From Amphiplicatus sp046296195 (GTDB lineage Bacteria; Pseudomonadota; Alphaproteobacteria; Caulobacterales; Parvularculaceae), in contig JBKBLR010000011.1 of assembly GCA_046296195.1 (NCBI GenBank), forward strand, positions 25,471-89,470: a DNA stretch of 64,000 nucleotides, given 5' to 3'. The number at the start of each line of letters is the position of its first letter. Positions within the stretch are counted from its first letter, which is position 1. Shown piece after piece: positions 25,428 through 33,752 of this stretch. The notes beneath the pieces are model-generated. The model saw nothing but the letters and a program-made list of their open reading frames with translations, was not told the origin of the DNA and ran no database searches. The position numbers were made by a program, and so were the translations under genes.

Positions 25428-25458
25428 AAAGGCCTGGGCGCGAGGCCCGGGCCTTTTT
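25428..25458 (+). terminator. Intrinsic terminator after coxA
   Basis: A 12-bp stem with one G-T pair (AAAGGCCTGGGC with GCCCGGGCCTTT) has a 5-nt loop and ends in a run of five T residues. It lies 28 nt after the coxA stop and separates coxBA from the assembly genes, at least partly. Confidence 0.85.
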
Positions 25459-25674
25459 GCAAGGGCGACTTTCGCACGGGTGAACGCGATAGCGCGGGCG
25501 CCGGTCGTGGTCTCGTTCTATCGCCCGCCTGCTCGAAAATTCGCAGCGGTTCGGCGGCCGCAAGGGCTTGCCGCCTGCCAATCGAGCCGTCTGGTCCGGC
25601 CGCCGAAATCCCGTTAACCTTGAAGCATCAGGGCCGGGCGGGGCGCCCGGACAAGGCGAGCCTTGGAGGGGCGA

Positions 25675-26061
25675 ATGTTCGAGACAATCCTCAATGACGT
25701 CATCGGCGTCTTCCGAACCATCTTCACCAGCGGCGATATGATCGGCCTCGGCATCGCGCTCGGCTCAATCGCCATCGCGGCGTTCATGATGCAGCGGGGA
25801 ACCCAGATCGGGTCGATGACGCTGCTGGCGCTCGTCATCTTCGCCGTCGGCGGATTCATCCGCGGGGTCATGCGCGGACCAGTCGCCTCGGACGGCGGCT
25901 CGGTGGCCGCCCAAACCGGCAGCCGCGCGGCCGGCCAGCTCAACCAGAGCTGGGCCCAGTTCTACGGGATGGAGGCGGGCACGCTGCTCGCCTGGTTCAT
26001 CGCCTTCATGGTCCTGATTTTCCTCGTCTTCGGCGTGAAGGCGGCGCTGAACCGCGGCTGA
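25675..26061 (+). CDS. Small membrane protein in the oxidase cluster
   Basis: This 128-residue protein has three hydrophobic helices (residues about 20-38, 45-62 and 103-124) and a polar Gly/Ser/Gln-rich segment between the second and third. I do not recognise the family. The position between coxA and ctaB suggests a role connected with the oxidase, but this is inference only. A GGAGGGG ribosome binding site precedes the ATG at 25675. A TTG 12 nt upstream is an unlikely alternative. The 216-nt leader from the coxA terminator holds no other gene that I can see. Confidence 0.65.
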   Translation: MFETILNDVIGVFRTIFTSGDMIGLGIALGSIAIAAFMMQRGTQIGSMTLLALVIFAVGGFIRGVMRGPVASDGGSVAAQTGSRAAGQLNQSWAQFYGMEAGTLLAWFIAFMVLIFLVFGVKAALNRG

Positions 26062-26153
26062 CCCGGCCAACAGGATCCGGCGGGCCGCAGGCCGTAGCGC
26101 CTGCGGCCCCATTGCATTTGAACGCTCTGGCCGCTTGGGGCATAAGCCGCGCC

Positions 26154-27065
26154 GTGAGCGAAGCCCTTTCCCCTTCCGCCGCCGGACCCGGCCATTATTT
26201 CGTGCTGTTGAAGCCGAGGGTGATGTCGCTCGTCATCTTCACAGCCCTTGTCGGCATGGTGGCGGCGGTCGAGGCGGGTGCGCGGGTCAATCCTTGGCTC
26301 GCGCTCGTATCTCTCGCGGCGATCGCGGTCGGCGCCGGCGCCTCGGGCGCCCTCAATATGTGGTGGGACGCTGATATCGACCGCGTCATGGCGCGCACGG
26401 CGACGCGGCCTATTCCGCAAGGGCATGTGCCGGCCCCCGAAGCCGCGGGTTTCGGCCTTCTGCTGAGCGGGCTTTCGGTGGCGCTCCTCGCGCTGGCCTC
26501 GAACTATACGGCGGCGTTCTGGCTCGCCTTCACCATCTTCTTCTATGTCGTCGTCTATTCGATGTGGCTGAAGCGCGCGACGCCGCAGAACATCGTCATC
26601 GGCGGGGCGGCGGGCGCGCTCCCGCCGGTTGTCGCTTGGGCTGCGGTGACGGGAACGGCGCCGATGGAGGCCTGGATCCTCTTCGCCATCATCTTTCTTT
26701 GGACGCCGCCGCATTTCTGGGCCCTCGCGCTCTACCGGGAAGGCGATTACGCGCGGGCCGGCGTGCCGATGATGCCGAACGTCGCCGGCGAGACGTCAAC
26801 CCGCCGGCAGATCTTCGCCTATTCGATCGCACTCGTCGTCGCCGGCGTCGCACCGTTCGTCGCCGGTTTCGGCGGCTACGCTTATCTCGCCCTCTCCTCC
26901 GCGTTCGGCGCGGGCTTCCTGACGCTCGCCTGGCGCGTTCTGAAGGCGCCCGCCCGCTCGAAAGAGGCCGCCAAGCAGCTTTTCGCGTTTTCGATCCTTT
27001 ATCTCTTCGCGCTGTTCGCCGCGCTTCTCGTCGAAGACATCTGGTCCCTATATGCGCGCGCCTGA
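26154..27065 (+). CDS. ctaB: Protoheme IX farnesyltransferase
   Basis: This 303-residue member of the UbiA prenyltransferase superfamily converts haem b to haem o, the first step of haem a synthesis for the oxidase. The substrate-binding motif NMWWDADIDRVMARTATRP (NxxxDxxxD) and a second acidic loop in YREGDYARAGVPMMPN are present, with eight to nine transmembrane helices. I chose the GTG at 26154 (MSEALSPSAAGPG). A TTG at 26112 would add 14 residues. Its end overlaps the next small gene by 14 nt. Confidence 0.96.
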   Translation: MSEALSPSAAGPGHYFVLLKPRVMSLVIFTALVGMVAAVEAGARVNPWLALVSLAAIAVGAGASGALNMWWDADIDRVMARTATRPIPQGHVPAPEAAGFGLLLSGLSVALLALASNYTAAFWLAFTIFFYVVVYSMWLKRATPQNIVIGGAAGALPPVVAWAAVTGTAPMEAWILFAIIFLWTPPHFWALALYREGDYARAGVPMMPNVAGETSTRRQIFAYSIALVVAGVAPFVAGFGGYAYLALSSAFGAGFLTLAWRVLKAPARSKEAAKQLFAFSILYLFALFAALLVEDIWSLYARA

Positions 27066-27204
27066 CGAAAGCGGAGCTCCCGATGCCGAGAAAAGCCGCA
27101 AGGCGCGCAGCCGCATGATCGCGCTCGGTCTGATCGTCTTTATCCTGACTGTTTACGCCGTCACGATCCTGAGGATCGGCGGCAACATCTGGGACAGGCC
27201 ATGA
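27052..27204 (+). CDS. CoxF-like small membrane protein
   Basis: This 50-residue reading frame starts inside the end of ctaB (14-nt overlap) and ends in an ATGA overlap with ctaG. It has a polar, charged N-terminus (residues 1-21), a single transmembrane helix (about 22-41; MIALGLIVFILTVYAVTIL) and a C-terminus ending GGNIWDRP. Small single-helix proteins of this size sit between ctaB and ctaG in many alphaproteobacteria and are annotated as CoxF or as oxidase assembly proteins. Position, coupling and composition all support a real gene despite its size. Confidence 0.85.
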   Translation: MRAPDESGAPDAEKSRKARSRMIALGLIVFILTVYAVTILRIGGNIWDRP

Positions 27205-27773
27205 ACCCGCCCCTCGGACGCAACGCCCGCACCGCCTTGACGACGCTCGCCGTCGTCGCGGGCATGGTCGCGCTTTCCTATGCCTCCGTGCCGCTTTACC
27301 GCGCTTTCTGCCAAGTCACCGGCTGGGGCGGCACGACCAAGCGCGCCGAAGCCCCGTCGGGCCGCGTGCTAGATCGCAAGATCACCGTCCGCTTTGACGC
27401 GACGGTCGGCGACGGCCTTCCCTGGACCTTCAAGCCCGAGCAGGTGAGCCAAACGTTACATGTCGGCGAGACGGGGCTCGCCTTCTATGGCGCGCACAAT
27501 CTCACCGACCGGCCGGTCACGGGCCGCGCGACTTTCAACGTGCAGCCGGCGAAGGCGGGCCGCTATTTCATGAAAGTCGAATGCTTCTGCTTCACCGAGC
27601 AGACGCTGAAGCCCGGCGAAACGGCGTCGATGCCGGTCACCTATTTCATCGATCCCGCGATCGCCGACGACAAGGGGCTCGACGACGTGAGAGAGATCAC
27701 GCTCTCCTACACCTTTTTCCCGTGGGATGACGAAACCGTCGTCGCAGCAGCCCAGGCGACGCCCGTCAACTGA
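27201..27773 (+). CDS. ctaG: Cytochrome c oxidase assembly protein CtaG (Cox11)
   Basis: This 190-residue, single-helix membrane-anchored copper chaperone delivers copper to the CuB site of subunit I. The anchor is at residues about 12-32. Inside the periplasmic immunoglobulin-like domain lies the copper motif KVECFCFTEQTLKPGE. A Cys in RAFCQVTGWGGTT near the membrane is also conserved in the family. Its ATG overlaps the stop of the CoxF-like gene. The length is standard. Confidence 0.97.
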   Translation: MNPPLGRNARTALTTLAVVAGMVALSYASVPLYRAFCQVTGWGGTTKRAEAPSGRVLDRKITVRFDATVGDGLPWTFKPEQVSQTLHVGETGLAFYGAHNLTDRPVTGRATFNVQPAKAGRYFMKVECFCFTEQTLKPGETASMPVTYFIDPAIADDKGLDDVREITLSYTFFPWDDETVVAAAQATPVN

Positions 27774-27785
27774 TCCGTATAAAGA

Positions 27786-28496
27786 ATGGACAACGGCTGG
27801 GAACGATCGGCGGGCGCCTGGATCGCCTCGATGGGCGAGCGCGGCGACTGGGGCCGTGAATTCGTGCTCGACGGGCCGATGCTTGAAGAAGCGTTGAAGG
27901 GCCGGCCCGCGACTGCGCTCGATGTCGGCTGCGGCGAGGGGCGTTTCTGCCGCATGTTGAAAGAGCAGGGCGTCCTGTCGATCGGCGTCGATCCGACGCC
28001 GGCGCTGATCGAGGAAGCAAAGCTGCGCGATCCCGCCGGCGATTACCGGCTCGGGCGCGGCGAGGCGCTCGAATTTGCCGATAACGCCTTCGATCTCGTC
28101 GTCAGTTACCTGACGCTCATCGACATCGAGAATGCGGCGGCGGCGATCGCGGAGATGGCTCGGGTCTTGCGGCCCGGCGGCGCGCTTCTCGTCGCTCATA
28201 TCAACGGCTTCACGACGGCCGGCGAGCCCGAGGGCTGGCGGCGCGATCTCCTCGGCCGGGCCCGATACACCTTCGACCACTATCTCGCCATCCGGGCGAC
28301 CGAGATCGCCTGGAAAGGGATCAGGGTCGTCAACTGGCACCGGCCGCTGAGCTTCTATTTCAAGGCCTGTCACGAAGCCGGCCTGACTTTGCGCCATTTT
28401 GACGAGCCGCCGCCTAAGGACGGCGGCGGGGCCGACAGAACCGCCCGATACCGCCGGGCCCCGCATTTTTGCGTCATGCGGTGGGAGAAATCCTGA
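27786..28496 (+). CDS. Class I SAM-dependent methyltransferase
   Basis: This 236-residue protein has the Rossmann methyltransferase motif I as ALDVGCGEGRFCRMLKEQG (residues about 40-58). The acidic ribose-binding position is in IGVDPTP, motif II-like is DLVVSYLTLIDIE, and motif III is LRPGGALLVAHING. The domain resembles UbiE/methyltransferase-11 proteins. The substrate is unknown. It is inserted between ctaG and coxC, 12 nt after ctaG, and is probably co-transcribed with them. No direct role in oxidase assembly can be claimed. Confidence 0.88.
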   Translation: MDNGWERSAGAWIASMGERGDWGREFVLDGPMLEEALKGRPATALDVGCGEGRFCRMLKEQGVLSIGVDPTPALIEEAKLRDPAGDYRLGRGEALEFADNAFDLVVSYLTLIDIENAAAAIAEMARVLRPGGALLVAHINGFTTAGEPEGWRRDLLGRARYTFDHYLAIRATEIAWKGIRVVNWHRPLSFYFKACHEAGLTLRHFDEPPPKDGGGADRTARYRRAPHFCVMRWEKS

Positions 28497-28598
28497 ACCG
28501 GGGCATTTGTCGCAGAGTCGGACCCCCGTCCGGGGCTTGGAAGGGGCCGCCGCAGAGGTTTATAGACGCCCCGGAAGTCTGAACCACGAGGGCGATCC

Positions 28599-29573
28599 AT
28601 GGCCGGGGCCGAGGTCAAGCACGACTATCATCTTGTCAATCCGAGCCCATGGCCGATCATCGGATCGATGGCGGCGGCGGCGATGATGATCGGCGCGGTC
28701 GCCTGGATGCATTCGGGCCCCAATGAACCAGGTCTCGTCCTCGGCGCCCCGCGCGCCGACGGCTCGCCAGGCTTTGCCCTTTCCGGCAACTGGTTGTTCC
28801 TGCTGGGTCTCGCCGGCGTGCTCGTCACCATGATCGGCTGGTGGCGCGACGTCATCATGGAAAGCCTCAAGGGCGAGAACACCTCGACCGTCGTCCGGCT
28901 CGGGCTGCGCTACGGCATGGTGCTGTTCATCGCGTCCGAAGTGATGTTCTTCGCCGCCTGGTTCTGGGCGTTCTTCGGCGCAGCGCTCTTTCCGGCCGCC
29001 GGCGACCCCGTGACTCTCGCCGATGGCGCGCGGATGCTCAATCTCAACGGCGATCCGGCGTTCCTCGGCAATGACGGCCGCGTTCATTCGACGGGGGGCG
29101 TCTGGCCGCCGACGGGCGTCGAGCCGCTCGATCCATGGGGCCTGCCGCTCATCAACACGCTGATCCTCCTCTTGTCGGGCACGACGGTCACCTGGGCGCA
29201 TCATGCGATCCAGCACAATGACCAGAAGGGGCTCGTGCAGGGGCTGATCCTGACGATCGTTCTCGGCGCCTTCTTCACCTTCCTCCAATTCGTCGAGTAC
29301 CGCGAAGCTCTGACGCTCGACATGTTCAAGTTTTCGGGCGGCGGCATCTATGGCGCCTCGTTCTTCATGGCGACGGGCTTTCACGGCCTTCACGTCATCA
29401 TCGGCACGATCTTCCTGACGGTCTGCCTCTTCCGGGCGCTCGCCGGCCAGTTCACCGCGGAGCGCCATTTCGGCTTTGAGGCCGCGGCGTGGTACTGGCA
29501 TTTCGTCGACGTCGTCTGGCTGTTCCTGTTCGCGTTCATCTATGTGCTCGGCAATCAGGGTCTTTTGAGCTGA
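28599..29573 (+). CDS. coxC: Cytochrome c oxidase subunit III
   Basis: This 324-residue, seven-helix subunit supports proton uptake and stability of the aa3 oxidase. Family marks are NPSPWPIIGS, FIASEVMFFAAWFWAFF, GGVWPPTGVEPLDPWGLPLINTLILL, AHHAIQHND, GFHGLHVIIGTIFL and the C-terminal AWYWHFVDVVWLFLF. It is about 50 residues longer than common homologues. There is extra sequence at residues about 38-62 and about 134-166, just before GGVWPP. These are periplasm-facing loops by the usual topology. A possible -10 (TATAGA) lies about 40 nt upstream. Confidence 0.97.
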   Translation: MAGAEVKHDYHLVNPSPWPIIGSMAAAAMMIGAVAWMHSGPNEPGLVLGAPRADGSPGFALSGNWLFLLGLAGVLVTMIGWWRDVIMESLKGENTSTVVRLGLRYGMVLFIASEVMFFAAWFWAFFGAALFPAAGDPVTLADGARMLNLNGDPAFLGNDGRVHSTGGVWPPTGVEPLDPWGLPLINTLILLLSGTTVTWAHHAIQHNDQKGLVQGLILTIVLGAFFTFLQFVEYREALTLDMFKFSGGGIYGASFFMATGFHGLHVIIGTIFLTVCLFRALAGQFTAERHFGFEAAAWYWHFVDVVWLFLFAFIYVLGNQGLLS

Positions 29574-29607
29574 GGGCTTGCCGGGGGCCCTTTGAAAGGG
29601 GTCCAGA

Positions 29608-30150
29608 ATGTCCATGCTGAGATTTGGCGCTGCCGCAGCGGGCGCGCTTCTGCTCGCGGGTTGCTTCGTATCCGATGCGCCGATGTTCGACGCGTCGGCC
29701 GCTTCGGCGGCGCCGCTGCAGCCGGGACTCTATGACGCCTGTTCCGTGCCCCCCGAAAACGACGGCGAGGATTGCCAGAAGATCGACGTCGTCTGGCGCA
29801 AGGACGGCTCCTATCAGTTCCAGATCGCGGACGAGAATCCGATCATCGCCCGCTTCCACGAAATCGACGGGACGTCCTATGCGGCGCAATTCGAGGACGA
29901 TGACGGCGACGGCTATCAGTATTACTGGGCGCGCCGCGAGCCGCAGGGGCTCCTCCTCGCGATGATCTGGTGCGACGACCTTCCTGTCGCCATGCGAGAT
30001 ACGATGAAGGCTGACGGGCTCATCGAAAACGAGAAGGGCGACTCGACCTGCACCGTCCTCAAACGTGAAGCCGTCATCATGGCCGCGCAGGCCTATACCG
30101 AGGGGTCGGTCGCGGGCGACAGCGCCGTCAGGCTCACCCGCGCGCAATGA
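29608..30150 (+). CDS. Putative lipoprotein in the oxidase cluster
   Basis: This 180-residue protein starts with a lipoprotein signal peptide whose lipobox is LAGC (Cys near residue 19), so it is probably anchored in the inner or outer membrane facing the periplasm. The mature part is acidic and Cys-containing (DACSVPPENDGEDCQ) and holds an EDDDGDGYQYYW segment that could bind a divalent ion. I do not recognise a family. It lies between coxC and the DUF983 gene and shares an ATGA overlap with the latter. Confidence 0.75.
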   Translation: MSMLRFGAAAAGALLLAGCFVSDAPMFDASAASAAPLQPGLYDACSVPPENDGEDCQKIDVVWRKDGSYQFQIADENPIIARFHEIDGTSYAAQFEDDDGDGYQYYWARREPQGLLLAMIWCDDLPVAMRDTMKADGLIENEKGDSTCTVLKREAVIMAAQAYTEGSVAGDSAVRLTRAQ

Positions 30151-30515
30151 CCTATTACCCTCCCGTATCGCCTTTCGCCGCCGGACTCGGCGGAAAATGC
30201 CCGCGCTGCGGGCAGGGCGCACTTTTCAAGACCTTCCTCGGCCTCAATGACCGTTGTTCGGCCTGCGGGCTCGATCTTCTGAAAGCGGACTCCGGCGACG
30301 GCCCGGCGGTGTTCGTCATGTTCATCGTCGGGCCAATCGCGGTGGCGATCGCCTTCATCGCGCGCTTTGCTTATTTCGCCTCGATGCCGGTCGCCTTCGC
30401 GCTGGCGGGCGGCGCCGCCGTCGGATTGACGCTCCTGTTGCTGCGCCCTTTGAAAGCGACGCTGATCGCATTGCAGTTCAAGCACAAGGCTGAGGAAGGC
30501 CGCGTCGGGGAATGA
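30147..30515 (+). CDS. DUF983 family protein
   Basis: This 122-residue protein has an N-terminal zinc-binding region with two CxxC pairs (CPRCGQGALF, then CSACGLDLL) followed by two transmembrane helices (about 50-70 and 75-95). DUF983 proteins occur beside coxC and surf1 in alphaproteobacteria, and a role in oxidase biogenesis is suspected but unproven. It is coupled at both ends by ATGA overlaps, with the lipoprotein gene before and surf1 after. Confidence 0.92.
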   Translation: MTYYPPVSPFAAGLGGKCPRCGQGALFKTFLGLNDRCSACGLDLLKADSGDGPAVFVMFIVGPIAVAIAFIARFAYFASMPVAFALAGGAAVGLTLLLLRPLKATLIALQFKHKAEEGRVGE

Positions 30516-31207
30516 AATTCCACTTCCGGCCGGCGCTGACGGCCGCGACGCTCGCGGCGCTTGCGGTTCTCTGTTCGCTCGGCGCCTGGCAGCTCCAGCG
30601 CCTCGACTGGAAGAAGTCGCTGATCGCAAAAACGCAGGCGCGCCTCGCGCTCGCGCCCATTTCCATCGAGGAGGCCCTTGCGCGCGCCGGCGCCGGCGAG
30701 GACATGGAATACCAACCTGTCTTTGCGACGGGCGTCTATCGGTCGGCCGGCGCCGCCGCGGTTTTCACCACGCATGAAGGCAAGGCCGGCATGCTCGTCT
30801 TTGCGCCATTCGACCTGCGCGATGCGGTCATCTTCGTCAATCGCGGCTTCGTTCCGCAGGACCTCCCCGAGGCCGCGGCGCAGGCTGCGCCGCCTCAAGC
30901 GCCCGTTCGCGTCGAAGGCCTGCTACGGCGCGCCGAAGAAAAGCAGGGCCTTGAACGCCTGCTTGCGCCAAAAGATCAGCCGACGGACAATCTCTATTTC
31001 ACCCGCGATCCGCGGCTGTGGGCCGGCGGCGCAGCGTCGCCCTTCTATATCGACAGCTTCGGCCGCGAGAATGAAGGCGACTGGCCCAAAGGGGGGCTCA
31101 CCCGCGTCGAATTCCCCAACCGCCATCTCGAATACGCCCTGACATGGTTCGGCCTCGCCGGCGCCCTCGTTGCGGTTTATCTCGCCTTCTCCCTCCGGCG
31201 CGGCTGA
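30512..31207 (+). CDS. SURF1 family oxidase assembly protein
   Basis: This 231-residue protein has the SURF1 topology of two transmembrane helices (about 8-25 and 208-227) flanking a periplasmic domain. Family marks are CSLGAWQLQRLDWKKSLI near the N-terminus, VNRGFVPQDLP and HLEYALTWFGLAGALVAVY at the end. SURF1 takes part in haem a insertion into subunit I. It ends the oxidase gene cluster and overlaps DUF983 by 4 nt. Confidence 0.95.
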   Translation: MKFHFRPALTAATLAALAVLCSLGAWQLQRLDWKKSLIAKTQARLALAPISIEEALARAGAGEDMEYQPVFATGVYRSAGAAAVFTTHEGKAGMLVFAPFDLRDAVIFVNRGFVPQDLPEAAAQAAPPQAPVRVEGLLRRAEEKQGLERLLAPKDQPTDNLYFTRDPRLWAGGAASPFYIDSFGRENEGDWPKGGLTRVEFPNRHLEYALTWFGLAGALVAVYLAFSLRRG

Positions 31208-31243
31208 CGTTGGGCGATCCCCGGATCGTGTCTTCGAAGGGAG

Positions 31244-31273
31244 TTGACCATCTTACTTTATTTCTTAAAGTAA
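31244..31273 (+). promoter_or_regulatory. Promoter with overlapping inverted repeat
   Basis: A -35-like TTGACC (31244-31249) and a -10-like TAAAGT (31266-31271) are spaced 16 bp apart. A perfect 8-bp inverted repeat, TTACTTTA/TAAAGTAA with a 5-nt centre (31253-31273), covers the spacer and the -10. This looks like an operator that represses the downstream DUF2306 gene (start at 31286). Confidence 0.6.
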
Positions 31274-31285
31274 CATCATGCTGCG

Positions 31286-31726
31286 ATGGGCGTCAATGAC
31301 ATGAATTTCTCAATGGATCCGCTGCTTGAGGCGCCGGTGATCGTCCAGGTCCACGCCTTCGCGGCGATGGCGGCGTTCGTTCTGGGCCTTGTCCAGCTTG
31401 TCGCGCCGAAGGGCACGCTGCCGCACAAGACTCTCGGCCTCCTTTGGGTCGTCCTGATGACAGTCATCACCGTGAGCGCGGCCTTCATCCTGCGCCCGGC
31501 GCCCGAGGGGACGTCTTACTGGGACAGGCTATCATTTATTCACCTGTTCATCCCGATTACGGCGTTCGGCATTGTCAGCGGGTCCTTGCTGCTCCTGCGC
31601 GGCGGCCCGGCGTTGAAGCGCCACAGCCGGCCCTTCATAAGCGTTTATATCGGCGGTCTCATCATCGCTGGCGTTCTCGCTTTCCTGCCCGGTCGCATCA
31701 TGCATGCCGTCGTCTTCGGCGGTTGA
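31286..31726 (+). CDS. DUF2306 family membrane protein
   Basis: This 146-residue protein has four transmembrane helices. The family pattern is VHAFAAMAAFVLGLVQLVAPKGTLPHKTLGLLWVVLM, with later HxxR-type residues in KRHSRPFISVYIGGLIIAG. The function is unknown; conserved His residues near the membrane suggest metal or haem contact, which is inference. ATG 31301 is an alternative start. The upstream region carries a promoter overlapped by an 8-bp inverted repeat, so the gene appears to be under specific control. Confidence 0.85.
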   Translation: MGVNDMNFSMDPLLEAPVIVQVHAFAAMAAFVLGLVQLVAPKGTLPHKTLGLLWVVLMTVITVSAAFILRPAPEGTSYWDRLSFIHLFIPITAFGIVSGSLLLLRGGPALKRHSRPFISVYIGGLIIAGVLAFLPGRIMHAVVFGG

Positions 31727-31798
31727 GGGGGGCTGGTTGTTTGACGGCCGGCGGCCGCACGGTTAGGCTTGAGGGTTGACGGCCTGCGAGACCCGCCA

Positions 31799-32625
31799 AT
31801 GCAAGAATTCCGGTCGCTGTTGTTCGTGCCGGGGTCCCGTCCTGACCGGTTCCCGAAAGCCGTCGTCGCCGGCGCTGACGCGGTTTGCATCGATCTCGAA
31901 GACGCGGTGGCGCCCATGGAAAAGAATACCGCCCGCAAAGCGACGCTCGACTTTCTGGCGACGCGCCATGCCGGTCCCGCGATCGGGTTTCGCATCAACG
32001 CGCTTTCGACAATCGAGGCCTGGCGCGATCTCGTCGCCTTTGCAGAGAGCGCAGCGATCCCCGCTTTCATGATGATCCCGAAGACGCGCTCGGGCGGCGA
32101 ACTTCAACGCCTGCGCGAGGCGCTTGGCGAGCGTTGCCCGCTGCTCTGGCCGCTCCTTGAAGGGCCGGCGCGCATGCCGCGCTTTCCGGCATTGCCGAGG
32201 CCGCCGCGCCCTGCGGCGGCGTGATGCTGGTCGGGGTCGATTACTCTTCCGCGATCGGCGCTGACATGGGCTGGGATGCGCTTTACCATGTTCGCGCGTC
32301 GTTGGTTGCGGCGACGTCGGCGGCGGGGTGCGCGTCTCTCGATGCGCCCTATATCAGCGCGTCCGATCTTGCCGGGCTTGAGGCGGAGACGCGGCGCGTC
32401 CGGTCAATGGGTTTTGGCGGACGGGCCGCCATTCACCCTTCCCGGGTTGAAACGATCAACCGGATCTTCACGCCGGACGCAGCCGAACTCTCCAAAGCCG
32501 AGAAGGTCGCGGCGGCTTTCGCCGATGCCGGCGGCGGCGTCGCCCTCGTCGATGGGGCCCTTGTCGAAAAGCCGGTCGACGCCGCCGCCCGCCGCATCAT
32601 CGCGCAGCGGAAAGACGGGACGTGA
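31799..32625 (+). pseudogene. Frameshifted HpcH/HpaI (CitE-like) lyase
   Basis: Two adjacent reading frames together make one CitE-like (HpcH/HpaI aldolase) protein of about 275 residues. The first, from ATG 31799, carries RSLLFVPGSRPDRFPKAV, VCIDLEDAVAP and IGFRINA and runs on to LLWPLLEGPA. Family similarity then moves to another frame near 32168-32173 (AHAALSGIAEAAAPCGGVML, GVDYSS, GFGGRAAIHPSRVETIN). One missing base in the GCGCG run would explain it. The family cleaves or makes malyl-CoA-type thioesters. It is either a pseudogene or a sequencing error. Confidence 0.85.
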
Positions 32626-32702
32626 CGGCGGCATAGGGATTGCTAGCCGGCGACGTTGATGCAGAATAAGTTGCCGCGGCGCGCGCGGTGAAGGGGACCT
32701 CG

Positions 32703-33752
32703 ATGGCGTCGGCGGGGGAGTTGTCGATCAGCGTCATCATGCCGGCCTATGACGCTGCGCATTATCTCGTCCGCTCCCTGCCGCCGCTGATCGCCATGCG
32801 CGACCGGGGCCTCGTCAAGGAAGTCATCGTTATTGATGACCGCTCGCCTGATCCAGCAACCGTTGAGACGGCGCGGCGGCTCGGCGCGACGGTGCTGGAA
32901 ATGCCGCAAAATGGCGGCCCTGGCCCCGCGCGCAATCTCGCCGCAAGGCATGCGTCCGGCGACATTCTGTGGCTTGTCGACGCCGATGTCGTAGCGCATG
33001 AAACCGGACCGCAGAAGCTGCGCGAAGCGTTCAGGGAGACCATGACGGGCGCCGTCTTCGGCTCCTACGACAATGCGCCGCCGGAGAAGAACTTCGCCTC
33101 GACTTACAAGAATCTGGTGCACCGCTATTACCATCAGCGTGCGCGAGAGGATTCGGAATCGTTCTGGTCGGGCTGCGGCGCGGTGCGGCGAACTGTTTAC
33201 CTCGATCTTGGCGGTTTCGACGAGCGTAAATTCGGCCGGCCGTCGATCGAGGATGTGGAACTTGGTCACCGCATCCGGCGCGCAGGCTGGAGGATCCGGC
33301 TCTTGCCCGATCTCCTGGGGACCCATCTGAAACGCTGGACCCTGCCGGAGGTCGTCCGCACGGACATCTTCCAGCGTGCGGTCCCGTGGTCCTATCTTAT
33401 CCTGTCAGGACAGGGCGTCAGCAATGACCTCAACGTCTCGACCGCGGAACGCGCGCGGGCGGCGATCGCGGGCCTTTGGTTGCTGTCAATAGCGGCTGCG
33501 CCGTTCTGGCCGCCTGCCAGCTTTCTAGCCTTCCTGACGCTCGGCGGTCTTGTCGCCGCCATCAACGCGCCGCTCTTCATGTTCTTTTTTGAAGAGCGCG
33601 GATCCTGGTTTGCAGTCAGGGCGGTTCTCTACCATCAGGTCTATTATCTCTACAGCAGCGCAACCTTCGCCGTCTGCGCGTTGAACTATCGGCTGGGCGG
33701 CGGCGAAGGCCCTCTCGTCAAGCGCGCCCGAGAAACGCAGGCGGCGGAATGA
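32703..33752 (+). CDS. Family 2 glycosyltransferase
   Basis: This 349-residue protein has a GT-A fold with the N-terminal SVIMPAYDAAHYL, the nucleotide-binding VIDDRSPDPA and the metal-binding DADV (DxD, near residue 95). The acceptor/base region is GGFDERKFGRPSIEDVELGHRIRRAG (ED motif). Two or three C-terminal transmembrane helices (about 250-310) anchor it to the inner membrane. The ATG at 32703 has a GGGGA site 9 nt upstream; a GTG at 32688 is possible. An ATGA overlap couples it to the next membrane glycosyltransferase gene, so both probably act on one lipid-linked glycan. Confidence 0.92.
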   Translation: MASAGELSISVIMPAYDAAHYLVRSLPPLIAMRDRGLVKEVIVIDDRSPDPATVETARRLGATVLEMPQNGGPGPARNLAARHASGDILWLVDADVVAHETGPQKLREAFRETMTGAVFGSYDNAPPEKNFASTYKNLVHRYYHQRAREDSESFWSGCGAVRRTVYLDLGGFDERKFGRPSIEDVELGHRIRRAGWRIRLLPDLLGTHLKRWTLPEVVRTDIFQRAVPWSYLILSGQGVSNDLNVSTAERARAAIAGLWLLSIAAAPFWPPASFLAFLTLGGLVAAINAPLFMFFFEERGSWFAVRAVLYHQVYYLYSSATFAVCALNYRLGGGEGPLVKRARETQAAE

